From: Deltaproteobacteria bacterium
Lineage (GTDB): Bacteria > Desulfobacterota > Binatia > UBA12015
Length of the DNA: 47,907 nucleotides
Reading direction: 5' to 3'
NCBI GenBank assembly: GCA_016874795.1
Contig: VGTG01000026.1
Coordinates: forward strand, 1-47,907
Below the pieces are notes generated by a model that saw nothing but the letters and a program-made list of their open reading frames with translations, was not told the origin of the DNA and made no database searches. Numbering within the stretch: the stretch's first letter is position 1; every line of letters starts with the position of its first letter. This document shows positions 40,301 to 47,837 of this stretch, piece after piece. A program made the position numbers and the translations under genes.

Positions 40301-40784
40301 CGCGATCCGCGAGCGACGGATGGCTCTCGCGTTCGTCGCCGCGGGCTGGCTGATCCACCTGATGCCGTGGGTCGGAATCGGCCGGACGCTGTTCCTCTAC
40401 CACTACCTTCCCTCGCTGCTGTTCGCGTTCCTCGCCCTCGCATGGCTTCTCGACCGCCTTTGGAACGGCGAGGGAACGAAGGTCGAGCGAGGCCTGATGG
40501 GCGCAGCGGTGCTGGGAAGCCTGTTCCCGGTCGTCTGGTACACGCTCCGCGAGTGGTCGATCCCGTTCATCGCGATCCTGATCATCTACGAGGGCTGCAC
40601 GTACTCGCCCTACGTCGAGCCGAAGCGGCTCGGGCGCGTCGTCGTCGCCGGCTACTGCGTCGCCATCCTCGCCATTTCCTGGTACTTCCTGCCGATCTGG
40701 CTCGGACTGCCGATGCCCAAGAACGACTGGCAGGCACGCATGTGGTTCTCCGATCTGAACTACAAGTTCCTAAACTGGATATGA
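37317..40784 (+). CDS. Lectin-like domain, Gpi18-type GT-C and PMT-type mannosyltransferase in one chain
   Basis: 1155 residues in one uninterrupted frame. Signal peptide about 24-46. Carbohydrate-binding-module-like beta domain about 48-200. Membrane glycosyltransferase 1 about 215-640, Gpi18-like, with YRVDVGTYSAWA, YPPGYMYVLW and RMHERYLYP. A linker of about 80 residues. Glycosyltransferase 2 about 700-1155 of the PMT (GT39) family with VFDEVYFVEQG and DPHPPFAKLM, then HPYSSKWWTWPLLLRPVWYY. PMTs transfer mannose from polyprenyl-phosphate mannose to Ser/Thr of exported proteins. The protein probably acts on the periplasmic side, with the lectin domain holding glycans or acceptors. No internal start or stop hints at two genes. 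Confidence 0.85.
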   Translation: MIGGDPSHARFAIQRSPRARSTWKRVFSFAFLACSLVLALGAPASARDLVINGSFTAGAESQPNGWRPDLWSAAAGTTFEWKKDDVAPGVVIVRNPNPNDARWIQEVPVQPGQWYRLSGFVRAVGVSDGGAGANLSILRGFDRTEAFHGDTEWTPVSMWFKANPDETKVTVACRLGGYAETSSGEVWCAGIRLEAQAAPPVNANFVYGPIEESTATVGLPTVLGLIFLLVFGLGHYGSVGASVPRREKLALAGILIVVLAAKIAAAPWFQYRVDVGTYSAWAIKLAGEGPARFYAPGYFADYPPGYMYVLWGIGVLSNAVGIPFGSSGFLILLKLPALLADAAVAWLTFARLRSDDKRLAWTAALAFALNPALVLNSAVWGQTDSVLGLLVLLAFLAQGERRFELAWVFAALAVLTKPQALLLVPLLAFWPRGWWKTGRPISSLLAALATVFVVADPFRGERPWRWLVDLYFGTTGYYAETSVNAMNLAALLFGMRHNDSEITLGLSANNWGFLIGLAIGLAFFVAYLRRRDRVLYTNLFAAATLTSFTCLTRMHERYLYPFFVFAGLLAITGPLGAIYWTLSALFLANQLVVYLYQESATSGPTWLWMTVAVLTTACLFAWLALTWRIVQGKVEVPGARALERDDSAWLRWLALDRSGPSLAPPTPEGATADASGAPLTSWTRHEAVYLLALLLLSLGLRLYAIDKPTDLVFDEVYFVEQGRNYLTGTDFLDPHPPFAKLMIGLGIGAVGDTPFGWRIMNAIVGTILVGLMYVLGRELFQRRLAAGLAALFVAIDGLCLVDSRIAVIDIHYVTWAIGAYTLTIRLIRKRDYQNVPLLLGIGAVLGVSVGSKLYIPFFSFILVLGALAVTGWNQARRMKQPVVRFLAKPILVVGWTAFGVYVLTYAPHFLWGWWHSPIDLVNYIFVEVPNYQAAVADAQHPYSSKWWTWPLLLRPVWYYWKDPGPTPGMVVGIWGSGNLAIWWAALAALAFVAWHAIRERRMALAFVAAGWLIHLMPWVGIGRTLFLYHYLPSLLFAFLALAWLLDRLWNGEGTKVERGLMGAAVLGSLFPVVWYTLREWSIPFIAILIIYEGCTYSPYVEPKRLGRVVVAGYCVAILAISWYFLPIWLGLPMPKNDWQARMWFSDLNYKFLNWI
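37330..37358 (-). promoter_or_regulatory. Candidate promoter of the VKOR-DsbA gene inside the glycosyltransferase gene
   Basis: On the minus strand TTGAAT (37353-37358) and TAGGAT (37330-37335) are separated by exactly 17 bases, matching sigma70 spacing with 4/6 fits in each box. The start of transcription would fall only a few bases before the ATG at 37318, giving a nearly leaderless message. No Shine-Dalgarno sequence is visible there, consistent with this. Confidence 0.45.
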
Positions 40785-41479
40785 GGGACGCTCGACGGAT
40801 GACGGCGGGCCTCGGCGCCTGCCTCCTGCTGCTCCTCGTTTTCGCCGGAGTAGCGCACGCTTCGCGCGAGCTCGTGCAGAACCCGCTTCTCGGCAACGGC
40901 CAGAACGGTCAGCCGCTCCACTGGAAAGCCGAAGGCTTCAAGATGGAGACCGAGGTCACTCGCTTCGGGTGGAGTGTCGACACGAAGGGCATCGGCGTCC
41001 TCGAGATCGACAGCCCGGGCGGGAACGATGCGCGCTGGGTGCAGACCGTTCCGGTCTCGCCCGACACCTGGTACCGCGTCACCGGCTGGATCCGCACGGA
41101 GAACGTCGGGGCGACGCAGATGGGCGTCCACCTCTCGGTGATGGGCACCTTCCACAACTCGCGCGACCTGCGCGGAACGCTCGGCTGGCAGCCCGTCGGG
41201 TTCTGGGTGAAGACGGACGGGCTCACGACGAAGCTCCAGATCGCGTGTCGACTGGGCGGCTACAGCTCGCTCAACACGGGGAAGGGCTGGTGCACGGGGA
41301 TCTCCGTCGTCGCCGCGGGCACGCCGGCTCCGGACCGCTTCGTCTACGGCAACACCGCGGACCCGCAAGCGTCGAGCGGCGCCTTCGGCGTGCAGGCGAT
41401 CGCGGTGCTCGTCGTGGTCGGCATCGCGCTCCTGATCTGGCGCTACGTCCTGCCACCCTCGACGCACATTCCCGAATGA
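40781..41479 (+). CDS. Membrane-anchored lectin-like domain protein
   Basis: 232 residues. Signal peptide to about 27 (LLLLLVFAGVAHAS), a beta domain about 28-195 and a C-terminal membrane helix about 203-225 with a short cytosolic tail. The domain is clearly homologous to the N-terminal domain of the preceding fusion protein: both have NDARW, VPV, WYR, ACRLGGY and a WC near the end. It is thus a duplicated, free-standing version of the putative carbohydrate-binding module. The ATG overlaps the preceding stop by ATGA, so the two proteins are coupled and may work as partners. Confidence 0.8.
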   Translation: MRDARRMTAGLGACLLLLLVFAGVAHASRELVQNPLLGNGQNGQPLHWKAEGFKMETEVTRFGWSVDTKGIGVLEIDSPGGNDARWVQTVPVSPDTWYRVTGWIRTENVGATQMGVHLSVMGTFHNSRDLRGTLGWQPVGFWVKTDGLTTKLQIACRLGGYSSLNTGKGWCTGISVVAAGTPAPDRFVYGNTADPQASSGAFGVQAIAVLVVVGIALLIWRYVLPPSTHIPE

Positions 41480-41486
41480 GGAGCGG

Positions 41487-43115
41487 ATGAGGCTCGCCAC
41501 CGTCTTGGTCTTGACGGTGATCGCGGGGTGGCTGCGCTTCACGTCGCTCGACTTCGGGCTCCCCGACAAGTTCCGGCCCGACGAGGAGTACATGGTCTCG
41601 CGGGCGGTCGGGTTCTCGGAGGACCTGAATCCCCACTTCACCGTGTACCCGGCGGCACAGATGTACGTGCACCATGCGACGCTGCGCTTGATCGCCGCTC
41701 TCGAGGGGCAAAAGGGCGACTTCCGCGGCGCGTTCCTTCCGGGTGGGTTCGCGCGGGCCCATCTCGTCGGACGTCAGCTCGCCGCGGCGTTCGGGACGGC
41801 GACGATTCCCGCGATCTATTGGGCTGCACTCCCCGCGTACGGCTCGACCGCCGCGCTCGCCAGCGCCACCGTGATGACGTTCGCGACCATCCACGTGCGC
41901 GAGTCGAAGTACTCGACGACGGACACCGCGGCGGTCTTCTGGCTCACGCTCGCGATCGGGATGATGCTGCGCGTGATCCTGCGCGGCGGCCTCGGGCCCT
42001 CGCTCCTCGCCGGCGTCTTCACCGGGATCGCGATGGCGACGAAGTATCCGACGGGCGCCGTGCTCGCGGGTCAAGCGCTCGCGCACCTCGGCGCGCGCTG
42101 GCGCGAGGGGCGGAGCCTCTGGCGCTCGTTCCGCGACATCCGGCCGTGGATCACTCTGGTCACGACGATCGTCGTGTTCGTCTGCTGCACGCCCTACTTC
42201 CTTCTCGACTGGGCGCAGACGCTGAACGACTTCGCGTATCAGCGCGGATTCCTCGAGCAGGGCGTCGGCAACACCCGGGCGGGTTGGGGCTGGTCCTGGC
42301 TTCTCGAGAAGGCGTTGCCGGACGGGCTCGGTCCGGAGCTCGCGACGGTCGTGCTCGTGGCCGTCGCCTGGTGCGTGATCCGGCCGCGGATCGGCACGTG
42401 GTCGCTTCTCGCGTTCGTCGCGGTGGCGACGCTCGGCATGACCTCGAGCCGCTACGCGTTCTATCGCTACGTCGTCATTCCTCTTCCGGCGCTCGTCCTC
42501 TTCGTCGGGATCCTCGCGAGCGACGTGAAGCGCTGGCTCGCGCGGCGCGTTCCGGATCCGTGGCCGGCGGTCGTCCTCTCGGCGGCGCTTCTCGTACTGC
42601 TCGTCCCTTCCGCGATCCGCGACTACAAGCTCGGCCGCATCTTCGCGCGCCGCGACACGCGCACGATCGCGCGCGAGTGGATCCAGGAGCACGTCCCGCC
42701 GGGCTCCGCGATTGCGATGACGAACCACGCGACGCCCTACGGGAAGCCGCAGCTCACCGCAGGCGGGTACCGCATCGAGCCGTTCCAGGACGTCGCGACG
42801 CTGCGACGGGGCCAGATCCGCTGGGTTCTCTCCGACTCGGACGTCCTGCCCTTCTACTCGCCGGCGCCGACGGATGCGCAGCTCCGCGAGCTCGAGTCGT
42901 CCGCGGACCTGCGCTTCGATCTCGATCCCGTCAAGCCGGGAACGCCGAAGCCCGTGTTCGACGAAGCGGACGCGTTCTACATCCCGATCCGGCACACCTC
43001 GAGCATGAAACGACCGGGGCCGCGCATCCGGATCTGGGAGCTGCGCGACGGCCCCGCCGCGCCTGCCGAGCCGCCGCCGAGCACGAAGTTGCGCCGGCGC
43101 CGCGTGCAGGACTAA
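41487..43115 (+). CDS. GT-C membrane glycosyltransferase
   Basis: 542 residues with about ten membrane helices in the first 400 residues and a soluble C-terminal part of about 140 residues. The first loop carries FRPDEEYMVSRAVGF with the Asp-Glu pair typical of GT39/GT83-like enzymes, and ESKYSTTDTAAVFW follows. The donor is probably a polyprenyl-phosphate sugar. GAGGAG precedes the ATG, 7 bases after the lectin gene. It is the third gene of the putative O-mannosylation operon. Its acceptor is unknown. Confidence 0.82.
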   Translation: MRLATVLVLTVIAGWLRFTSLDFGLPDKFRPDEEYMVSRAVGFSEDLNPHFTVYPAAQMYVHHATLRLIAALEGQKGDFRGAFLPGGFARAHLVGRQLAAAFGTATIPAIYWAALPAYGSTAALASATVMTFATIHVRESKYSTTDTAAVFWLTLAIGMMLRVILRGGLGPSLLAGVFTGIAMATKYPTGAVLAGQALAHLGARWREGRSLWRSFRDIRPWITLVTTIVVFVCCTPYFLLDWAQTLNDFAYQRGFLEQGVGNTRAGWGWSWLLEKALPDGLGPELATVVLVAVAWCVIRPRIGTWSLLAFVAVATLGMTSSRYAFYRYVVIPLPALVLFVGILASDVKRWLARRVPDPWPAVVLSAALLVLLVPSAIRDYKLGRIFARRDTRTIAREWIQEHVPPGSAIAMTNHATPYGKPQLTAGGYRIEPFQDVATLRRGQIRWVLSDSDVLPFYSPAPTDAQLRELESSADLRFDLDPVKPGTPKPVFDEADAFYIPIRHTSSMKRPGPRIRIWELRDGPAAPAEPPPSTKLRRRRVQD

Positions 43116-43124
43116 CGTCGGCAC

Positions 43125-43475
43125 ATGGCCAAGGTCATGATCTATCACAACCCGGTGTGCTCGAAGTCGCGCGGCGCCGTCGAGATCCTCACCGAGCGCG
43201 GCGTCGCGCACGACGTCGTCGAGTACCTGAAGATGCCGCTCGACCGAGCGACGCTGGAGCACTTCCTCGACCTCCTCCCCGGCGAGCCGTCGGCGCTCGT
43301 TCGCAAGGACAAGCGCTTCGCCGAGCTCGGGCTCGACGCGAAGGACTACCAGACGCGCAAGCAGGTGATCGAGGTGCTGCTCGCGCACCCCGAGCTGATG
43401 GAGCGGCCGGTCGTTCTGAACGGCAATCGCGCCGTGATCGCGCGCCCTTCGGAGAAGGTGCTCGAGATCCTCTGA
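43125..43475 (+). CDS. arsC: ArsC-family protein, probable arsenate reductase
   Basis: 116 residues with the glutaredoxin-linked ArsC fold. The active cysteine is in YHNPVCSKSR (Cys12), and the anion-binding arginine is in MERPVVL (Arg93). Such enzymes reduce arsenate to arsenite using glutathione and glutaredoxin; some members are YffB-like or Spx-like, so the function is probable rather than certain. No ars efflux or regulator gene is near, and it lies 9 bases after the glycosyltransferase gene, probably in its transcript. Confidence 0.85.
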   Translation: MAKVMIYHNPVCSKSRGAVEILTERGVAHDVVEYLKMPLDRATLEHFLDLLPGEPSALVRKDKRFAELGLDAKDYQTRKQVIEVLLAHPELMERPVVLNGNRAVIARPSEKVLEIL

Positions 43476-43480
43476 TGTAT

Positions 43481-43554
43481 ACGAGGGGCACGCGCCCCTC
43501 GCCCCACGCGGCAAAGCCGCGCGGGGCCCCACTCCTGCGCTCGCTCGCGCTCGG
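43481..43554 (+). repeat. Dispersed palindromic repeat, copy B
   Basis: This is the plus-strand counterpart of 35061-35137, 74 bases, beginning 5 bases after the arsC stop. The GAGGGGC/GCCCCTC hairpin with loop ACGC, the GGCAAAGCC core and the GCGCTCGC tail are shared. The two copies lie 8.4 kb apart in opposite orientation, each just behind a gene. Confidence 0.75.
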
Positions 43555-43573
43555 CCGCGCGCTACGCGCGCGG
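43482..43573. terminator. Cluster of three hairpins between convergent genes
   Basis: Hairpin 1 is 43482-43489 with 43494-43501 (8 bp, loop ACGC). Hairpin 2 is 43502-43512 with 43516-43526 (11 bp with one mismatch, loop AAA). Hairpin 3 is 43555-43561 with 43567-43573. They fill the gap between arsC and the convergent lipoprotein gene and probably end transcription from both sides. Confidence 0.5.
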
Positions 43574-43589
43574 AGGTCTCGCGTCACTC

Positions 43590-44831
43590 CTACCGCAAGG
43601 TGCGGAGCTGCGACTCGACGCGGCGCCGCCTTGGCTCGTGCATCGCCGCCGCTTCGGACGTCCGCTCGAGATAGAGCTGGTACAGCGAGCGCGCGAGAGC
43701 GTGCGGATCCTTCGCGCGCTCGGCGAGCGGGCGGATCGAAGCGGGACGCTCGAGGATCTTCCGGGTGCTCTCGAAGGCGGCCTGGTCGTCCGCGTTCGAC
43801 GTCTCGAGATCCGCGAGCGCGTCGGCGAGATCGACGAGCGGCGCCGCTTCGTACGACTCGAGCGCCACGGCGACCGCGAGCGAAGGCGCGCCCTTCGCCG
43901 CCTGTCCGCTCTCGAACTCGAGACGCCCGAGAAGCCGCCAGGGCTTCTCGTCGCACGCATCCGCAGCGATCGCATCGTGCAGGAACCTCTCCGCCTCCTC
44001 CTTGTGGAGTGCGTCGTTGGCGCGGCGCGCCGCCTTCGCGAGCCGCGCGACCGTGTCGCGCTGCCAGCGTCGGAGCTCGCCCGGACCCGACGCGAGCACG
44101 CTCTCGTCGAGAGGACGGGCGAGACAGCGGAAGCCGTCGACCTCGTCCCAGCCCGTCGTCGCGAACCGCATCACGCGCCCGGTGCGCGCGCCCGGCACGA
44201 GATCCGGAGGAGGGAACGTCGCTTCCCACGACTCGACGAGCTCGCCCGCAATCACGTCGTAGCGCGACGGCGCCGAGAGCTTCGGCGCGCAAAGGAAGCG
44301 AGGCCGCTTCTCGGCGAGAAGCCAGCCGCACGCGGTCGTTGCACCCGGTCCCGTCATCACGGCGAGGACGAGGGGCTCGCCCGCCTCGGTGCGAAGATCG
44401 AGCGCGCCCTCGAGCTTCGTGACGCGCGCGTCGAAGTCGTGACGGCCGACGAGCACGGCCGGCTCGTGGCCGACGTCGATCAGAAGCGCGGTCGCCCTGC
44501 TCCTGGTCTCGGGCGAAGCGCCGCCCGCGAGCAGTCCGACGACGTAGGGTGAATCGTCGGAGACCGCCTTCAGGGGAGAGTCGCCGCCGCCCGGCGGCAG
44601 GGCCGTGCGCGCCCGAGCGATGCGCGTCGCGGGGCTGCGCGGCGGCGTGACGGGTTGCGGCTTCTTCTCGGCTTCCGCAGGAGCAGGCTCCGGCATCGCC
44701 GGCGCCGCGGCGGCCTCCTTCATCTTCTCGAGCTGGTGCGAAAGCTCCGGGTCGACCGGAGCCGAGGCCCGCGCCGCACAACCGAGAGCGACCGCGAGCA
44801 CGAGCAGCGACGGGAGCCGGGCACGAAGCAC
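43590..44831 (-). CDS. Lipoprotein of unknown function
   Basis: 413 residues. A short signal peptide ends in AVALGC, a lipobox with Cys18. A Pro/Ala/Glu/Lys-rich linker runs to about residue 90. The centre (about 90-250) is a mixed alpha/beta region with no motif I recognise. The C-terminal half (about 255-400) is helical and may contain tetratricopeptide-like repeats, as suggested by evenly spaced Ala/Leu helices (KEEAERFLHDAIAADACDEK, WRLLGRLEFESGQ). Membrane tethering is certain enough; the role is not. It lies 66 bases downstream of the FecR-type gene, in the same orientation. Confidence 0.75.
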   Translation of the reverse strand: MLRARLPSLLVLAVALGCAARASAPVDPELSHQLEKMKEAAAAPAMPEPAPAEAEKKPQPVTPPRSPATRIARARTALPPGGGDSPLKAVSDDSPYVVGLLAGGASPETRSRATALLIDVGHEPAVLVGRHDFDARVTKLEGALDLRTEAGEPLVLAVMTGPGATTACGWLLAEKRPRFLCAPKLSAPSRYDVIAGELVESWEATFPPPDLVPGARTGRVMRFATTGWDEVDGFRCLARPLDESVLASGPGELRRWQRDTVARLAKAARRANDALHKEEAERFLHDAIAADACDEKPWRLLGRLEFESGQAAKGAPSLAVAVALESYEAAPLVDLADALADLETSNADDQAAFESTRKILERPASIRPLAERAKDPHALARSLYQLYLERTSEAAAMHEPRRRRVESQLRTLR

Positions 44832-44897
44832 GGGCCCGAGTATAGGCGCCGCGGCGCCGGTTCCCGAAACCCGTCCCCGCCCGCAAGGCTGGGCGAA

Positions 44898-47615
44898 TCA
44901 GCGACCGAAGCCCGCCCGGCCTCCACCGCCGCCGCTGGACCAACCGCTGCCTCCGCTGCCTCCACCACCTCCGCCGACTCCGCCGCCTCGCCCGAAAGAG
45001 CCCGAACCGGAGGAGAAGCCGCGGCTTCCCGAGAAGCCGCCGCCCGAACCGAACCCGCCCATGTTCGAACGCATGCCGCCGCTCGAGCCGAAGCCGGAGC
45101 GTGGCTGGCTCGGAGCCGAGTACGAATGGCTCGGCGGGGCGCTCGGACGGCTGCCGCCGTACGAAGTCCGTGGCTGGCTCTGCGACGGCGCCGAGTACGA
45201 GGGCCGGCTCGCGCCGTACGAGGCCGGAGGCCGGCTCTGCGTCGGCGGAGAGTACGACTGCCGGCTTCCGCCGCTCCCGCCGAAGGGTGCGCGCGAGCCG
45301 GTGGACGGCGGATTCGCGTATCCGCGACTGGGCGCCGCGCTCGCGTAGCCGCCCGAGCCCGGGCGCGACAAGGTTGCCGATTGCCGCGTGGGACGTGAAC
45401 CCGAATTGGTCGATGCGCGCGGAACGTTGAACGCGGAGCGGCCATCCCCTCCGCGCGACGTCGCGGTCCCGCCGGCGCGCCCGACCTGCGCGAAGCTGCC
45501 GCGCGGAGTGCTCGGCGTGCGCACGATCCCCGAGCGCGAAGCCGAGCCGCCGGACTCGGAGCGCGACCAGGTCGGAGGCCGCGAGAAGCCGCTGCTCGCG
45601 CGCTCGCCGCTCGCGCCGCGCGAAGTCGTCATCGACCGGGAAGCGGTCGTCGGACCCGCGGCGCTCCGCGTTCGTCCCGCGCTCGACCACCCGGTGCGCG
45701 AGCCGGACGTCGTCGGTCGCTCCGCGACGTAGGGCGAGCTCCGACGGGCGGAGCTCGCGGTGCGAGGCGCCGTGACCGTGCGCGTCGACATCTCGGCGGG
45801 CGGGCGAGGAACGCCGGACCGTCCACGAGCCGAGCCGGAGGCGAGGCTCCGGCGACCGTCGGACGAGGTCGCGTCGCGCGAGGAAGCGAAGCCGTCCCGC
45901 GCGCCGCGCGAAGCCGTACCGCTCTCGGCGGTCCCGCGCGAAGCGCCGAGGCTCTCGCGCCCCGAGGTCTCCGAAAGCCCGCCGCGAGACGCGAGGCCTT
46001 CGCGTGCCGAAGAACGAGTCGCACCCCGGGACCCAAGGCTCTCGCGCCCGCTGGGAGCGGAAGCTCGCTCCGAATCCGAGGCCGGGTCGCGCGCCGAAGC
46101 GAGACCGCGCCTGCCACCCTCGTCTGGAGCGGCATCGCTTCCGCCGATCGACCGCCGTCCACCTTCGTCGTTCGCCGCGCGCGAAGCGAGGTCGTCGCGT
46201 CCGCCGCGCCGCGCCGCGGCCGTCCGTGTGATCGCTTCGCGACCGCGTGCCTCCGAGGGACGCGCGCCGCGTCCGGCGCTCACCCGCGAAGCGCTCGCCG
46301 TCTGGAACGCATCACGATCCGGCGTGATGTCGAGCCGGCCGCCGGTCGGCTGGAAGGCGTCCAGGTCGGCGCCACGCGCCGCGATCGGTCGCCCGCCGCG
46401 CCCGAAGTCCTCGCGCGGCACCGTCGAGAAGCCGCCCGGGTTCTCCCGGTTCGTGTACCGGACGTCGTTCACGTTGATGTTCGTGATGTTCTTGTTGATG
46501 ATGACGTTGTTGTTGACGACCCACGGGCCGCCCCAGCCGCCCCACCACGGATAGCCGATGCTGGCGCCACCCCAGCCGCCCCACCAGGGATAGCAGGGCT
46601 CGCCCCAGCCGAGCGGCGTCCAGCCGATGTAGCCGCCCCAGCCGCCGCCGAACCCGAGCGACACGCCGAACCCGCCCCAGCCGCCGTAGAAGCCGACGAG
46701 AGCGGGAGCGTAGATCGGCGGCGGTCCGAGCGGACCCGGCGCCCAGTACCAGTACGAGTTGCGGTAGAGCCAGCGACCGTAGTGGAACGGTGCCCAGCCC
46801 CAGGGCGCGTAGTCGATCCAGCTCCAGCCCCACGGCTGGACGTAGCTCCAGCGGCCGTCCGTGTAGGGCGACCAGTCGGCGGAGACGTCGGTCGGCCTCC
46901 AGAGCTGGCCGTACTCGTCGTCGTACTCCCAGGTGCCGTACTGATCGAGATCCTCGGCGCCGTAGATCGCCTCGTCGACGTGCTGGTAGCTGACGGCGGT
47001 CTCGATGCGGGCGTCGCGGCTCGCCTCCCAGCCGTCGAAATCGTCTTCGGGAGCGTAGGCGACCGTGCGGAAGCCGAGGCCACCACCGATGTCGTCGATG
47101 ATCGCGCTGGTGTTGCCGGTCAGGTCGTACTTCTCGGATCCGACGTGGGCGACGGCGTCGCCGCCCTCGACGCGGACGGTCGTCCGGCCGCCGGAATCGA
47201 CGTCGACGCGGTAGGCGCCTGGTCCTTCCAGGACGAGCGCCACGGTCGGCGTATCGAGCTCGACGTGGCCGCGCGGCTCGCCGCGAAGGCGCATCGTCAC
47301 GCGGCCGACGGGCACGCGGACCTGCGTCGCGTCGGGAGCGAGCTCGACGAGGTCGATCTCGGTCTCGGCTCCGAGCCGGACGTAGGTCTCCGGAGCGAGC
47401 TGGATCTCGGCCCGCGAGGCGTCACCGGAGTAGAAACGATCGCCCGTGACGAGCGGGGCGTTGACCGCGACCCCGGTCCAATCGTCGCCGTCGCGGCGAT
47501 AGTAGGAAGCTTCGCCCTCGATCAGGCTCACCCGGGCGACGCCTGGCGGATCCCCTTCCGCGTCCTTCGGGGGCCCGCCTTCCGCGCGCACCCCGGATGC
47601 CCAGGCGGATGCCAC
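44898..47615 (-). CDS. FecR/DUF6600-type surface protein with long low-complexity tail
   Basis: About 905 residues from a GTG start. Residues about 25-150 are a FecR-like beta domain. Residues about 215-300 are rich in Trp and Tyr (DVSADWSPYTDGRWSYVQP, APWGWAPFHYGRW), resembling the DUF6600 family. A Gly/Trp segment with tandem PWWGGWGG units follows, then a 550-residue tail rich in Arg, Ser, Gly and Ala, ending in Gly runs. It is probably a cell-surface or matrix protein. The true start is in doubt: the frame upstream of the GTG encodes a good signal-peptide core but no start codon. Confidence 0.75.
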   Translation of the reverse strand: MASAWASGVRAEGGPPKDAEGDPPGVARVSLIEGEASYYRRDGDDWTGVAVNAPLVTGDRFYSGDASRAEIQLAPETYVRLGAETEIDLVELAPDATQVRVPVGRVTMRLRGEPRGHVELDTPTVALVLEGPGAYRVDVDSGGRTTVRVEGGDAVAHVGSEKYDLTGNTSAIIDDIGGGLGFRTVAYAPEDDFDGWEASRDARIETAVSYQHVDEAIYGAEDLDQYGTWEYDDEYGQLWRPTDVSADWSPYTDGRWSYVQPWGWSWIDYAPWGWAPFHYGRWLYRNSYWYWAPGPLGPPPIYAPALVGFYGGWGGFGVSLGFGGGWGGYIGWTPLGWGEPCYPWWGGWGGASIGYPWWGGWGGPWVVNNNVIINKNITNINVNDVRYTNRENPGGFSTVPREDFGRGGRPIAARGADLDAFQPTGGRLDITPDRDAFQTASASRVSAGRGARPSEARGREAITRTAAARRGGRDDLASRAANDEGGRRSIGGSDAAPDEGGRRGLASARDPASDSERASAPSGRESLGSRGATRSSAREGLASRGGLSETSGRESLGASRGTAESGTASRGARDGFASSRDATSSDGRRSLASGSARGRSGVPRPPAEMSTRTVTAPRTASSARRSSPYVAERPTTSGSRTGWSSAGRTRSAAGPTTASRSMTTSRGASGERASSGFSRPPTWSRSESGGSASRSGIVRTPSTPRGSFAQVGRAGGTATSRGGDGRSAFNVPRASTNSGSRPTRQSATLSRPGSGGYASAAPSRGYANPPSTGSRAPFGGSGGSRQSYSPPTQSRPPASYGASRPSYSAPSQSQPRTSYGGSRPSAPPSHSYSAPSQPRSGFGSSGGMRSNMGGFGSGGGFSGSRGFSSGSGSFGRGGGVGGGGGGSGGSGWSSGGGGGRAGFGR
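46531..46594. repeat. Short tandem repeat within the FecR-type gene
   Basis: Two 25-base units, 46531-46555 and 46570-46594, differ at one position and are 39 bases apart from start to start. They code on the minus strand for the repeated GYPWWGGWGG module. Confidence 0.75.
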
Positions 47616-47837
47616 GGCGGCGACCAGGACCCAGAGGACGAATCGGGACGCCTGCGAAGGCTCCCCGTGCGACCATCTGCGCTGCGTGTTCGTGATGATC
47701 TCCCATCGGGAGCGTATCTCGGCTCCCGGGGAGACCCAACACCCGAAGTGCGAGAAGGTCGCGCGAAGGATCGATTGCGCGCTGTCAGGAGCAGTTAGTC
47801 AAGTCCGGGTCATAAGCAGTTTAAGATGTCCGCTCGT
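47616..47837. other. Gap with lost or hidden start region of the FecR-type gene
   Basis: The minus strand up to about 47700 encodes the hydrophobic core FVLWVLVAAVASAW in frame with the gene but without ATG, GTG or TTG. An ATG at 47676 starts MVARGAFAGVP in another frame. The part from about 47780 has clearly more A and T than the rest of the window. No promoter or RNA gene was recognised. Confidence 0.5.

Noticed and set aside
41271-43532. A minus-strand frame of 753 codons across the GT-C gene and arsC
   Set aside because: It is a shadow of clearly identified plus-strand genes; the product is charged low-complexity sequence.
44898-45360. Repeated GTACGA-containing tracts that could suggest a CRISPR-like array
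   Set aside because: Spacing and unit sequence are irregular and lie within the coding tail (repeated SYGG and SYSAP motifs), so they are protein repeats.
45388-46554. Plus-strand frames opposite the low-complexity tail of the FecR-type gene
   Set aside because: They mirror the repetitive Arg/Ser/Gly codons of the real gene and contain only low-complexity Pro/Arg/Ala sequence.
47422-47742. Minus-strand frame starting MGDHHEHAAQMV
   Set aside because: It runs through the FecR-domain coding region in another frame. Only its first 30 codons are of interest, as a possible displaced signal-peptide start.
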